Assembly (NCBI GenBank): GCA_016218545.1 | Contig: JACRDQ010000008.1 | Location: 1-64,000 of the forward strand | Direction: 5' to 3' | Length of the DNA: 64,000 nucleotides | Origin: Elusimicrobiota bacterium | Lineage (GTDB): Bacteria > Elusimicrobiota > Elusimicrobia > UBA1565 > UBA9628 | In this document: in pieces, positions 56,468 through 64,000 of the stretch | How the letters are laid out: each line of letters opens with the position of its first letter | How positions within the stretch are numbered: the first letter of the stretch is position 1 | Program-made: the position numbers and the translations under genes | The notes under the pieces: generated by a model | The model's input: only the letters and a program-made list of their open reading frames with translations | Database searches by the model: none | Told to the model about the DNA's origin: nothing

Positions 56468-58738
56468 TCAGTCGGTCTCCTTGGCGGGCTCGGGCTTGGC
56501 CGGGGCCTCCGCCGCGGGCTCGGGAGCGGCGGCAGGGGGCTTGGGCTCCTCCGTCTCGGTCCTGGCCGGCGGCTCGGGGGCCGCGGGCTTGGCCGGCTCC
56601 GGCTCGGCTTTCTTGGCCGGGGCGCGCTCCTCGAGGATGGTGCCCTTGTATTGGGCCTCGGCGAGCTGCTCGAAGAGGGTCTGGGAGCGGATGGCCTCGG
56701 CTCCCTCGGCGCGTTCGACCCGGTCGTACGTCCCGTCGGGCTTGAGCTCCCAGGCCTTGACGTTGTCCATGAGGCTCTTGCCCAGGATGACGTCGGTGAT
56801 GAAGCGGCGGATGCTCGGGTCCTTGACCGGGAAGGCGATCTCGTAGCGCGAGAAGAAGTTCCGCGGCATCCAGTCCGCGCTCGAGAGGAAGAGCCTCTGG
56901 CGCTCCCCGGCGCCGAAGGAGTAGATCCTGCTGTGCTCGAGGAAGCGGTCCACGACGCTCACGACCCTGATGTTGTCGCTCATGCCCCGGATGCCGGGGC
57001 GCAGGCAGCAGATGCCGCGCACCAGGAGCTCCACCTTGACCCCGGCGCGCGAGGCGTCGTAGAGCGCCTCGATGACGTCCGGGTCGACCAGGGAGTTCAT
57101 CTTGGCCGTGATCCTGCCGTCGCCGTCGCTCTTCTGGCGCTTGATCTCCTCGCGGATGAGGCGCATGAACTGCGCGTGGAGGTTGACCGGCGCCACCAGG
57201 AGCTCCTTGAAGCCCGACGGCTCCTGCCTCTGGGAGAGGACGTGGAAGAAGGCGCCCGTCTCGGCCCCGAGGGCCTCGTCCGCGGTGAGCAGGCCCAGGT
57301 CCGTGTACTGGCGCGCCGTGCCCGGGTGGTAGTTGCCCGTGCCCAGGTGGAGGTAGACCCGCTCGACGCCCGCCTCCTCGCGCACGATGCGCGTGACCTT
57401 GCTGTGGACCTTGAAGCCCCCCATGGGGGCCACGACCTTGGCCCCGGCCGCGCGAAGCTCCGTGGCCCACGCCACGTTGGCCGCCTCGTCGAAGCGGGCC
57501 TTGATCTCCACGTAGACCGAGACCTTCTTCCCGGCCCGCGCGGCTTCCTTGAGGGCCTCGATGATGGGGGACTCGCGGCTGGTGCGGTAGAGGGTGTGGT
57601 AGATCTCGCGCACCGCCGGGTCGCGGGCGGCCTGCAGGAGGAAGTTGACCACGATGTCGAACGAGTCGTAAGGGTGATGGAGCAGGATGTCGCGGGTCTT
57701 GAGGATGTCGAAGAGGTCCTTGGAGCGCATGAAGCGCGGGGACTGGGGCCGCACCGGCGGATAGCGGAGCCTCGTCGATGCCGGGGCGTCGAAGACGCGG
57801 CGCATCGCCGGCAGGTCGATGGGCAGGTCGAACCGGTAGAGCGCGGCCGAGTCCAGCCCGAGCTGGGACGCCAGGAAGAGCGAGCCCTCCGAATAGGAGG
57901 CCGCGTCCACCTCCAGGCGGATGACCCGGGCCTCGCCGCGCCTGCGGCGCAGCCCCTGGAGGATCTGCTCCTCGAGGGTGACCTCCTCGTCGGGACGGTA
58001 GCCGAGGTCCGCGTCGCGGATGATCTTGAACGGGAAGGCCTCGATGGCCTCGCGGTCGGGGAACATGTTCTGCGCGCGCGACGCGACCCAGCGGTCCGCG
58101 AGCCCCCAGACCGAGGTCTTGCCGTCGGGGGGGAGCTCCACCAGCCTGTTCTCGCGCTCGCCCAGGTCGATGATGGCGTAGCGGCGCGCGAAGCGCACGA
58201 AGACGTAGATCTTCTGGCTCTGGAGCGGCGGGGGCGGCTCGTCGAGGCGCTGGAGGGCGGCGCGGGCGCCGGTCAGGCGGGCCTGGATGTCGTAGTCGTA
58301 GGGGCTGGCCCCGGCGAACTCGGTGACCAGGCGCACCCCCTGCTTGGCCAAGGTCTCGAGGATGTCCCGGAAGTACCGTGCCTGCAGGGCCTTCTGCCGA
58401 AGGGCGTGCTCGCGGACCAGGGCCAGGAGCTGGCGGGCGGTCAAGCCGTCGGGGTAGCGGTAGTTGGGCGTCCGACTCGTGATCTTGGCGATCTCGGCCA
58501 CGCGCACCATGAAGAACTCGTCGAGGTTGGAGCTGACGATGGAGGCGAAGCGCAGGCGCTCGAGGGCCGGGACCGACGGGTCGGCCGCCTCGTTGAGGAC
58601 CCGGTCGTTGAAGCTCAGCCAGCTCAGGTCCCGGTTGTAGAGGCGCTGGACCGTGGGCGCCGCGTGCGCGGCCGGCGCGGCCGGCTTGGCCTCGAGGAAG
58701 GTCGCGAGCGGCTTCCAGTCCAGCTCGTCGGGCGTCAA
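56468..58738 (-). CDS. ppk1: Polyphosphate kinase 1 with extended P/A/E/K-rich C-terminal tail
   Basis: YNRDLSWLSFNDRVLNEAADPSVPALERLRF; ILLHHPYDSFDIVVNFL; KVHSKVTRIVR; YLHLGTGNYHPGTARQYTDLGLLTAD. TTG start at 58738. Confidence 0.95.
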   Translation of the reverse strand: MTPDELDWKPLATFLEAKPAAPAAHAAPTVQRLYNRDLSWLSFNDRVLNEAADPSVPALERLRFASIVSSNLDEFFMVRVAEIAKITSRTPNYRYPDGLTARQLLALVREHALRQKALQARYFRDILETLAKQGVRLVTEFAGASPYDYDIQARLTGARAALQRLDEPPPPLQSQKIYVFVRFARRYAIIDLGERENRLVELPPDGKTSVWGLADRWVASRAQNMFPDREAIEAFPFKIIRDADLGYRPDEEVTLEEQILQGLRRRRGEARVIRLEVDAASYSEGSLFLASQLGLDSAALYRFDLPIDLPAMRRVFDAPASTRLRYPPVRPQSPRFMRSKDLFDILKTRDILLHHPYDSFDIVVNFLLQAARDPAVREIYHTLYRTSRESPIIEALKEAARAGKKVSVYVEIKARFDEAANVAWATELRAAGAKVVAPMGGFKVHSKVTRIVREEAGVERVYLHLGTGNYHPGTARQYTDLGLLTADEALGAETGAFFHVLSQRQEPSGFKELLVAPVNLHAQFMRLIREEIKRQKSDGDGRITAKMNSLVDPDVIEALYDASRAGVKVELLVRGICCLRPGIRGMSDNIRVVSVVDRFLEHSRIYSFGAGERQRLFLSSADWMPRNFFSRYEIAFPVKDPSIRRFITDVILGKSLMDNVKAWELKPDGTYDRVERAEGAEAIRSQTLFEQLAEAQYKGTILEERAPAKKAEPEPAKPAAPEPPARTETEEPKPPAAAPEPAAEAPAKPEPAKETD

Positions 58739-60276
58739 GGGAGGCTCATGCCTCCTTTCCAGCCGTCCGACTTGCGGACCTTGTTGCGCACGGCCTTGGC
58801 CACGGTCTGGAGCACCTTGATGCGGGCGCAGAGCTTGTCGTCCGCCTCCACGAGGGTCCAGGGCGAGTCGTCGACGGAGGTCTCTGCGACCATGTCCGCT
58901 ACCGCGGCGTCGTACTGCGCCTTCTTCTCGCGGTTGCGCCAGTCCTCCGGCGTGATCTTGAAGCGCTTGTAGGCGATCTGCTCGCGCTCCTTGAACCGCC
59001 GGAGCTGTTCGTCGGGGCTGACCTGGAGCCAAAACTTGACGAGGACCGCTCCGGAGCGCGCGAGCTGGCGCTCGAACTCCCGGATCTCCTCGTAGGCGCG
59101 CTTCCAGTCCTGGGTCCGGCAGAAGCCCTCGACGCGCTCGACGAGGACGCGGCCGTACCAGGAGCGGTCGAACATGGCCCAGTGTCCGGCCTTGGGGATG
59201 TGCTTCCAGAAGCGCCAGAGGTAGTGCTTGTGCTTCTCCTCTCCCTCGGGCGCCGCGATGGGGATCACGTTGTAGCCGCGCGGGTCGAGGGCCGAGGTCA
59301 GGCGCCGGATCGTGCCTCCCTTGCCGGAGGCGTCCGAGCCCTCGAAGACCACGATGACGGGCAGGCGCTTGACGTAGCAGAGGTGCTGGAGCACGCGGAG
59401 CTCGTCGGAGAGGTTGTCGAGGGACTCCTCGTAGACCCCCCGGTCCAGCCTCCGGGAGAGGTCGAGGGTGGAGAGGGGGTCGGTCCCCTTGGTGACGCGG
59501 GTCCCGTCGGCCGGGGCCGGCTTGGGCTCGCCGGCCGAGGCGGCCTTGCGCTGGAGGGCCTTGCGGAAGGCCGCGGCCACCTCCTCGGCCACGCGCATGC
59601 GGCGGTGCCTGCGGTCCGTGGCCTCGACCGTGATCCACGGGGCGTGCTTGGCGTGGGTCTCGGCGAGGAGTTCCTCCGCGGTCGAGAGGCGCTCGTTGTA
59701 GAGCTTGTTCTCCTTCCAGGACTCCTTGCTCACCCGGAAGGAGAAGGCCGGGTCCTTCTCCCACTTCTGGAACCGCTTCTTCTGCTCCTTGCGGCCGATG
59801 TGCATCCAGAACTTGAGGATGAGGACGCCGTCGTCGGCCAGCACCTGCTCGAACTGCCGGAAGGACTCGATGCCGGCCTGCCACTTCTTCGTCTTGAGGC
59901 AGGAGTCGAAGCGGTCGCGCAGGAGCCAGTGATAGTAGGAGTGCTGGAAGACCGCGACCTGGCCCCGGGCCGGGATGTCGCGCCAGTAGCGCCAGAAGAA
60001 GGGGCGATAGGCCTCCTCCTCGGTCGGCTCGACGAAGGGGTAGACCCTGGTGCCGCGCGGGTCCATGCGCTCGAGGAGGCGGTTGATGACGTCTCCCTTG
60101 CCCGCGCCTTCCCAGCCCTCGAAGATGAGGAGGACGGGGATGCGGGCCTCGTAGACCTGCCGGTGGAGGCGCTGGAGCTCCAGCATGAGGGCGCTCATCT
60201 TTTCCTTGTAGGCGGAAGGCTCGAGCGCCTTGCCCAGGTCGAGTTTCGCGAGGGAGACCTTGGTTTCAGTGGTCAT
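58735..60276 (-). CDS. Tandem-domain PPK2 (polyphosphate:AMP phosphotransferase-like)
   Basis: Two PPK2 modules: LLIFEGWEGAGKGDVINRLLERMDPRGTRV and VIVVFEGSDASGKGGTIRRLTSALDPRGYNV; FDRSWYGRVLVERVEGF. Confidence 0.93.
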   Translation of the reverse strand: MTTETKVSLAKLDLGKALEPSAYKEKMSALMLELQRLHRQVYEARIPVLLIFEGWEGAGKGDVINRLLERMDPRGTRVYPFVEPTEEEAYRPFFWRYWRDIPARGQVAVFQHSYYHWLLRDRFDSCLKTKKWQAGIESFRQFEQVLADDGVLILKFWMHIGRKEQKKRFQKWEKDPAFSFRVSKESWKENKLYNERLSTAEELLAETHAKHAPWITVEATDRRHRRMRVAEEVAAAFRKALQRKAASAGEPKPAPADGTRVTKGTDPLSTLDLSRRLDRGVYEESLDNLSDELRVLQHLCYVKRLPVIVVFEGSDASGKGGTIRRLTSALDPRGYNVIPIAAPEGEEKHKHYLWRFWKHIPKAGHWAMFDRSWYGRVLVERVEGFCRTQDWKRAYEEIREFERQLARSGAVLVKFWLQVSPDEQLRRFKEREQIAYKRFKITPEDWRNREKKAQYDAAVADMVAETSVDDSPWTLVEADDKLCARIKVLQTVAKAVRNKVRKSDGWKGGMSLP

Positions 60277-60356
60277 GGAGGCATTATATCTTAGCCCTCC
60301 AAGCATAAGCCAGGCTGCTCTTGCCGCTCCAGCCAAGGTAGAGATATACTCTTTCA

Positions 60357-62633
60357 GTGAGAAAAAACGTGTTTTTCATGATTCTTCTGCTCGTCCCCTC
60401 CCTGGCCGCCGCCTGGGAGGACGGCGATGACCAGAACGGCCGTATCCTCAACCGCTATACGGCGCCCAGCGTGTTCTTCCGGCGGCAGCGCTCCAGGCCG
60501 GTCAAGCCGGTGAACGTCTACCCTCCGGGGATGCCCGTGCCCGCGCAGCCGGTCCAGCCCCCGGCGCCGTGGCAGCCCCCGGCCAAGGGAGCCGGCCCGG
60601 AGAGGCCTCCGGTCATGGTGTCGTTCGCTGAGACCTACGAGGCCGTGGTCAAGGCCTACCTCAAGGAGGCCGAGGCCCGCAACGAGGGGGACTTCCTCGT
60701 CAAGGACGAGGTCACCTCGCACCTCTACCGGCTCATGCTCGTGCGCGTGCCCAGGGACCGAATCGTCTACCTCTCCCGTGAGGAGGCCTTCTCATGCGTG
60801 ACCTTCAAGGGCGCCGGCGGCGAGAAGATCGACCTCGACATCTACGTGAGGCGGTCCGGCGTCGGCGGGGAGTGGTCGGTCTCGAAGATCTACCTCCACA
60901 AGATCGACGACGAGGAGCGCTTCGTGTACGGACCCAACTATCAGCCCATGGCCCCTGAAGCCGCGGCCGCGGCCACGGCGGCAGCCGAGGCGCGGACGCA
61001 GGTCCTCCAGGGCCGTGCGACGGCGAAGCCCGCTCCGGCCCCCGCGGTGCCCAAGCCGGAGAAGCCGGCCAAGCTTTCCCTGCAGGTGTCCTTCCGCGAG
61101 CCCTCGGGCAACGGGCTGCTCGACGGAGAGGAGAAGGGCGAGCTCGAGGTCTCGGTGTCGAACGCGGGTCCCGGCCCGGCCTATGCCGTGCGCCTGACCC
61201 CGTTCCTGCAGTCGAAGTCCCAGGTCTCCCTGCCCGCCTACGTCGAGGTCGGCGAGGTCCGGGCTGGCCGGACCTCGAAGGTCTCGGTGCCGCTCGAGGC
61301 GGCCTCCGCCGCGTCCGGCAAGGTCCAGGTGCGCATCGAGGCCAAGGAAGGCAACGGCTTCGACGCCGAGCCCATCCTCGTCGAATTCAAGGCGCGCGCC
61401 TTCCAGGCGCCCAAGCTCTCGGTGTCCGCGGTCGAGGTCGGCCCGGGCCGGACGGTCAGGGCGGGGGAGCCCATGAGCCTCAGGGTGGAGGTGCGCAACC
61501 TGGGCCCGGGACCGGCCGAGGCCGTGACCGCGCTCCTGGTGACCGGCAGCAAGGACGTCTTCATCTCCGGCGAGCCGTCGGCCCCGCTCGGCGGGCTCGG
61601 AGCCGGGGAGTCCAAGGCCGCGGAGTTCGAGTTCTTCGTCAACAAGCGCTACAAGGAGGAGGGCCCCCTGCCCCTCACCGTCACCCTGAGCGAGGCCCGG
61701 GGGAGATACGGTTTGAACGCCGCGCCCCTCAACCTCGTCCTGGGTAAGGCGCCGCCGGCCATGAAGGTCGTGGCCTTCCAGGGCAAGGAGGCCGGACGTG
61801 AGCAGGAGGCCGAGCCCGCGGCCGCGCTCGAGGACGTGGACTATCCCCCGAAGTCCAAGGCGGCGCTCGATCCTCACGCTTTCGCCGTGATCGTCGGCAT
61901 CGAGCAGTACCGGGACCTGCCCGCGGTCGAGTTCGCCGGCCGCGACGCGGAGGCGATGTACGCATACTTGACCCGCGCCATGGGCTTCGACAGCCGCAAC
62001 GTGACCCTGCTCAAGGACGAGCGGGCGACCCTCACGGACATGGCGACTTTCCTCGGGCCATGGCTCGAGGACCGGGTCACGCCGGAGAGCCGCGTGTTCG
62101 TCTACTTCGCCGGCCACGGGGCTCCGGACCCCAGGACCGGGGAGGGCTATCTCATCCCGCACGACGGCAACCCCAGCTACGTCGCCACCAAGGCCCTCGC
62201 GGTCAAGGACCTCTACGCGGGCTTGGCGAAGCTCCCGGCCAAGGACGTGACCGTGGTCCTCGACGCCTGCTTCTCCGGCTCGGGGGGGAGGTCCGTGCTC
62301 GCAAAGGGCGCCCGACCCCTGGTCCAGGCGGCCCGGGCTCCGGACCCGGGGGAGAACATGGCGGTCATCACGGCCTCCCGAGGCGACCAGATCAGCACCT
62401 ACTTCCCGGAGGCCCGGCACGGCATGCTGACCTACTTCCTGCTCAAGGGGCTCCGCGGGGGCGCCGACCGGGACTCGGACCGCCAGGTCACCACGGCCGA
62501 GCTCTTCGGGTTCCTCACTCCCGAGGTCGAGCGCGAGGCGCGCAGGCAGCACGTGGAGCAGACCCCGACCATCAGTCCGGACCTCGGCAGGCTGGGCGAC
62601 AAGGGGACCCGCGTCTGGGTGCGGCTCAAATAA
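60357..62633 (+). CDS. Exported caspase-like (C14, clan CD) protein with CARDB-like domains
   Basis: Signal peptide MRKNVFFMILLLVPSLAAA; AFAVIVGIEQYRDLPAVEFAGRDAEAMYAYL; VFVYFAGHGAPDPRTGEGYLIPHD (His); TVVLDACFSGSGGR (Cys). GTG start at 60357, alternative ATG 60378. Confidence 0.92.
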   Translation: MRKNVFFMILLLVPSLAAAWEDGDDQNGRILNRYTAPSVFFRRQRSRPVKPVNVYPPGMPVPAQPVQPPAPWQPPAKGAGPERPPVMVSFAETYEAVVKAYLKEAEARNEGDFLVKDEVTSHLYRLMLVRVPRDRIVYLSREEAFSCVTFKGAGGEKIDLDIYVRRSGVGGEWSVSKIYLHKIDDEERFVYGPNYQPMAPEAAAAATAAAEARTQVLQGRATAKPAPAPAVPKPEKPAKLSLQVSFREPSGNGLLDGEEKGELEVSVSNAGPGPAYAVRLTPFLQSKSQVSLPAYVEVGEVRAGRTSKVSVPLEAASAASGKVQVRIEAKEGNGFDAEPILVEFKARAFQAPKLSVSAVEVGPGRTVRAGEPMSLRVEVRNLGPGPAEAVTALLVTGSKDVFISGEPSAPLGGLGAGESKAAEFEFFVNKRYKEEGPLPLTVTLSEARGRYGLNAAPLNLVLGKAPPAMKVVAFQGKEAGREQEAEPAAALEDVDYPPKSKAALDPHAFAVIVGIEQYRDLPAVEFAGRDAEAMYAYLTRAMGFDSRNVTLLKDERATLTDMATFLGPWLEDRVTPESRVFVYFAGHGAPDPRTGEGYLIPHDGNPSYVATKALAVKDLYAGLAKLPAKDVTVVLDACFSGSGGRSVLAKGARPLVQAARAPDPGENMAVITASRGDQISTYFPEARHGMLTYFLLKGLRGGADRDSDRQVTTAELFGFLTPEVEREARRQHVEQTPTISPDLGRLGDKGTRVWVRLK

Positions 62634-62639
62634 GGCCGG

Positions 62640-64000
62640 ATGACTTCTATCCTGGCCCTCGCCGCGGGGGCGTTCCTCCTGCCCGCCGCCCTGGCGCAGC
62701 CCGTCTCCACGGCCGCCGCCGTCGTCGAGACGGTGGGACCGGCCCGGCTCACGGTGGGGACGGTCCACGTCGTGGTCCACGACGTCTTCGACACCGAAGA
62801 CCCCGCCGAGGACAAGTGGCTCTTCCGCAGGGCCAACGACATGCACCGCAACACCAACGACGTGGTGGTGCGCAGGGAGCTCCTCTTCAAGGAGGGGGAC
62901 CTCTACGACGCGAGGCTTCTGGAGGAGACGGAGCGCAACCTCCGCAGGCTCCCGATCTTCCGCCTGGTGCGCGTCGAGGCCGCCCCGGCCGGGACCGGCG
63001 CGATGGACGTGACCGTCCACGTCTACGACAACTGGACGATCACGCCCACGACCTCGTTCAAGCGCGCCGGGGGCACCTACGCCTGGAAGGTGGGACTCAA
63101 GGACTCCAACCTCCTCGGCTACGGCAAGACCGCGGGCGCGGTCTACGGGAAGACCTTCACCCAGATCGAGAAGAACGTGTTCTACGAGGATCCCCAACTC
63201 TTCGGCCGACGTCTCACGGCCGGGGCGGGGATCTTCGAGGGAGGGGAAGCCAGGACCTACAACGTCAACCTGGCCAAGCCCTTCTACTCCTCGACCGCGC
63301 AGGAGGCCATGGGCTTCGCCGGCTCCTACCGCGACGAGAAGATCTTCCACGACGACGCCGTCGTCCCGTTCGGCCACGTGCGCCAGCGCACCAAGGAGGC
63401 CCGGGTCTTCTACGGCCGGTCCCTGGGATCGACGCCCTCCATGGTCCGGCGCGGGGTCTTCACGGCCGGCTACTCCCGCTCGCGCATCGAGGCCGTCCCG
63501 GGAGAGAGCGTCATCAAGAGCGATCCCTTGTCCATCGAAACCCTGCTCGAGGCCCTCTTCACCGCGGAGGAGCAGGCCTTCGTCAAGGAGCAGAACATCA
63601 AGAGGCTCTACCGCGACGAGGACATCAACCTGGGGTGGACCGGGGCCATGTCCTTCCGGATGAGCCCGAGGTTCCTCGGGTCGAGCACGGACAGCTACGA
63701 CCAGCGCCTGAGCATCGGCAAGGGCGTCCCGTTCGGCTCAGGCCACTTCTTCAAGGGCGAGACCGGCCTGACGACGCGGTTCTCCGGGGACGTCTACACG
63801 AGCGTGGTGTGGGGACTCAACGGCGAGTACTACAAGCGCCTGCTGCCCTGGAACACCCTGGCGACCCACGCCTCCTTCGACTACGGCCACGGGCTCAACC
63901 CCTCCAACGCCCTGCTGCTCGGGGAGCTCGAGGGCCTGCGGGGTTACGGGCTGTACCACACCTCGGGCAACCGCAGGTTCCTCTTCAACCTCGAGGACCG
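62640..64000 (+). CDS. Omp85/BamA-like outer-membrane protein with POTRA-like N-terminus (partial, runs off right edge)
   Basis: ATG at 62640: MTSILALAAGAFLLPAALAQP...; NDVVVRRELLFKEGDLYDARLLEETERNLRRLPIFRLVRVEA...VTVHVYDNWTITP; barrel-like repeats. Not in the ORF track because it lacks a stop. Confidence 0.85.
   Translation, partial: MTSILALAAGAFLLPAALAQPVSTAAAVVETVGPARLTVGTVHVVVHDVFDTEDPAEDKWLFRRANDMHRNTNDVVVRRELLFKEGDLYDARLLEETERNLRRLPIFRLVRVEAAPAGTGAMDVTVHVYDNWTITPTTSFKRAGGTYAWKVGLKDSNLLGYGKTAGAVYGKTFTQIEKNVFYEDPQLFGRRLTAGAGIFEGGEARTYNVNLAKPFYSSTAQEAMGFAGSYRDEKIFHDDAVVPFGHVRQRTKEARVFYGRSLGSTPSMVRRGVFTAGYSRSRIEAVPGESVIKSDPLSIETLLEALFTAEEQAFVKEQNIKRLYRDEDINLGWTGAMSFRMSPRFLGSSTDSYDQRLSIGKGVPFGSGHFFKGETGLTTRFSGDVYTSVVWGLNGEYYKRLLPWNTLATHASFDYGHGLNPSNALLLGELEGLRGYGLYHTSGNRRFLFNLED

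Noticed and set aside
56651-58972. 773-aa plus-strand ORF
   Set aside because: Antisense of ppk1/ppk2; no recognisable motif.
58739-59884. N-terminal half of the 1138-aa ORF called at 56468-59884
   Set aside because: Out-of-frame read-through of the PPK2 gene; the genuine ppk1 start is near TTG 58738.
60792-63377. 861-aa minus-strand ORF
   Set aside because: Antisense of the caspase-like and Omp85-like genes; composition typical of a shadow ORF.

Overview
The 64 kb window is a GC-rich bacterial chromosome segment, about 45 genes and almost fully coding. I see no rRNA, tRNA or CRISPR array. Housekeeping genes: typA, a TrmH/SpoU methyltransferase, mogA-like, comF, yjbQ, mutL, mutS, a CcdA-like gene. 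Surface-polysaccharide genes: GT2, a UDP-glucuronate decarboxylase-like SDR and two nucleotide-sugar dehydrogenases. Accessory highlights: (i) a type IX secretion-like set: SprA-like giant barrel, PorV/PorQ-like protein, FlgD-like protein and a 1621-aa beta-propeller/FG-GAP protein with a T9SS-type C-terminal domain; (ii) a phospho-signalling operon: TPR-kinase-WD40-TM-FGE-sulfatase fusion, PP2C, FHA-Zn ribbon-kinase; (iii) a probable structured ncRNA of about 239 nt at 37681-37919 (minus) with its own sigma70-like promoter and a 9+13 bp closing helix, absent from the ORF track; (iv) a polyphosphate operon CHAD-SixA-PPK1-tandem PPK2, divergent from an exported metacaspase and an Omp85-like barrel; (v) an EPSP-synthase-fold protein whose active-site motifs are eroded, next to a MoxR ATPase and a DUF58-transglutaminase fusion; (vi) a secreted protein with 34-aa near-identical tandem repeats running off the left edge, also absent from the ORF track; (vii) recurrent -10 hexamers 6-8 nt upstream of start codons, suggesting leaderless transcription. 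Phylum is not assignable from sequence alone; T9SS homologs suggest the FCB group or a neighbouring phylum such as Elusimicrobiota (weak inference). All homology calls are from reading translations, without database searches.
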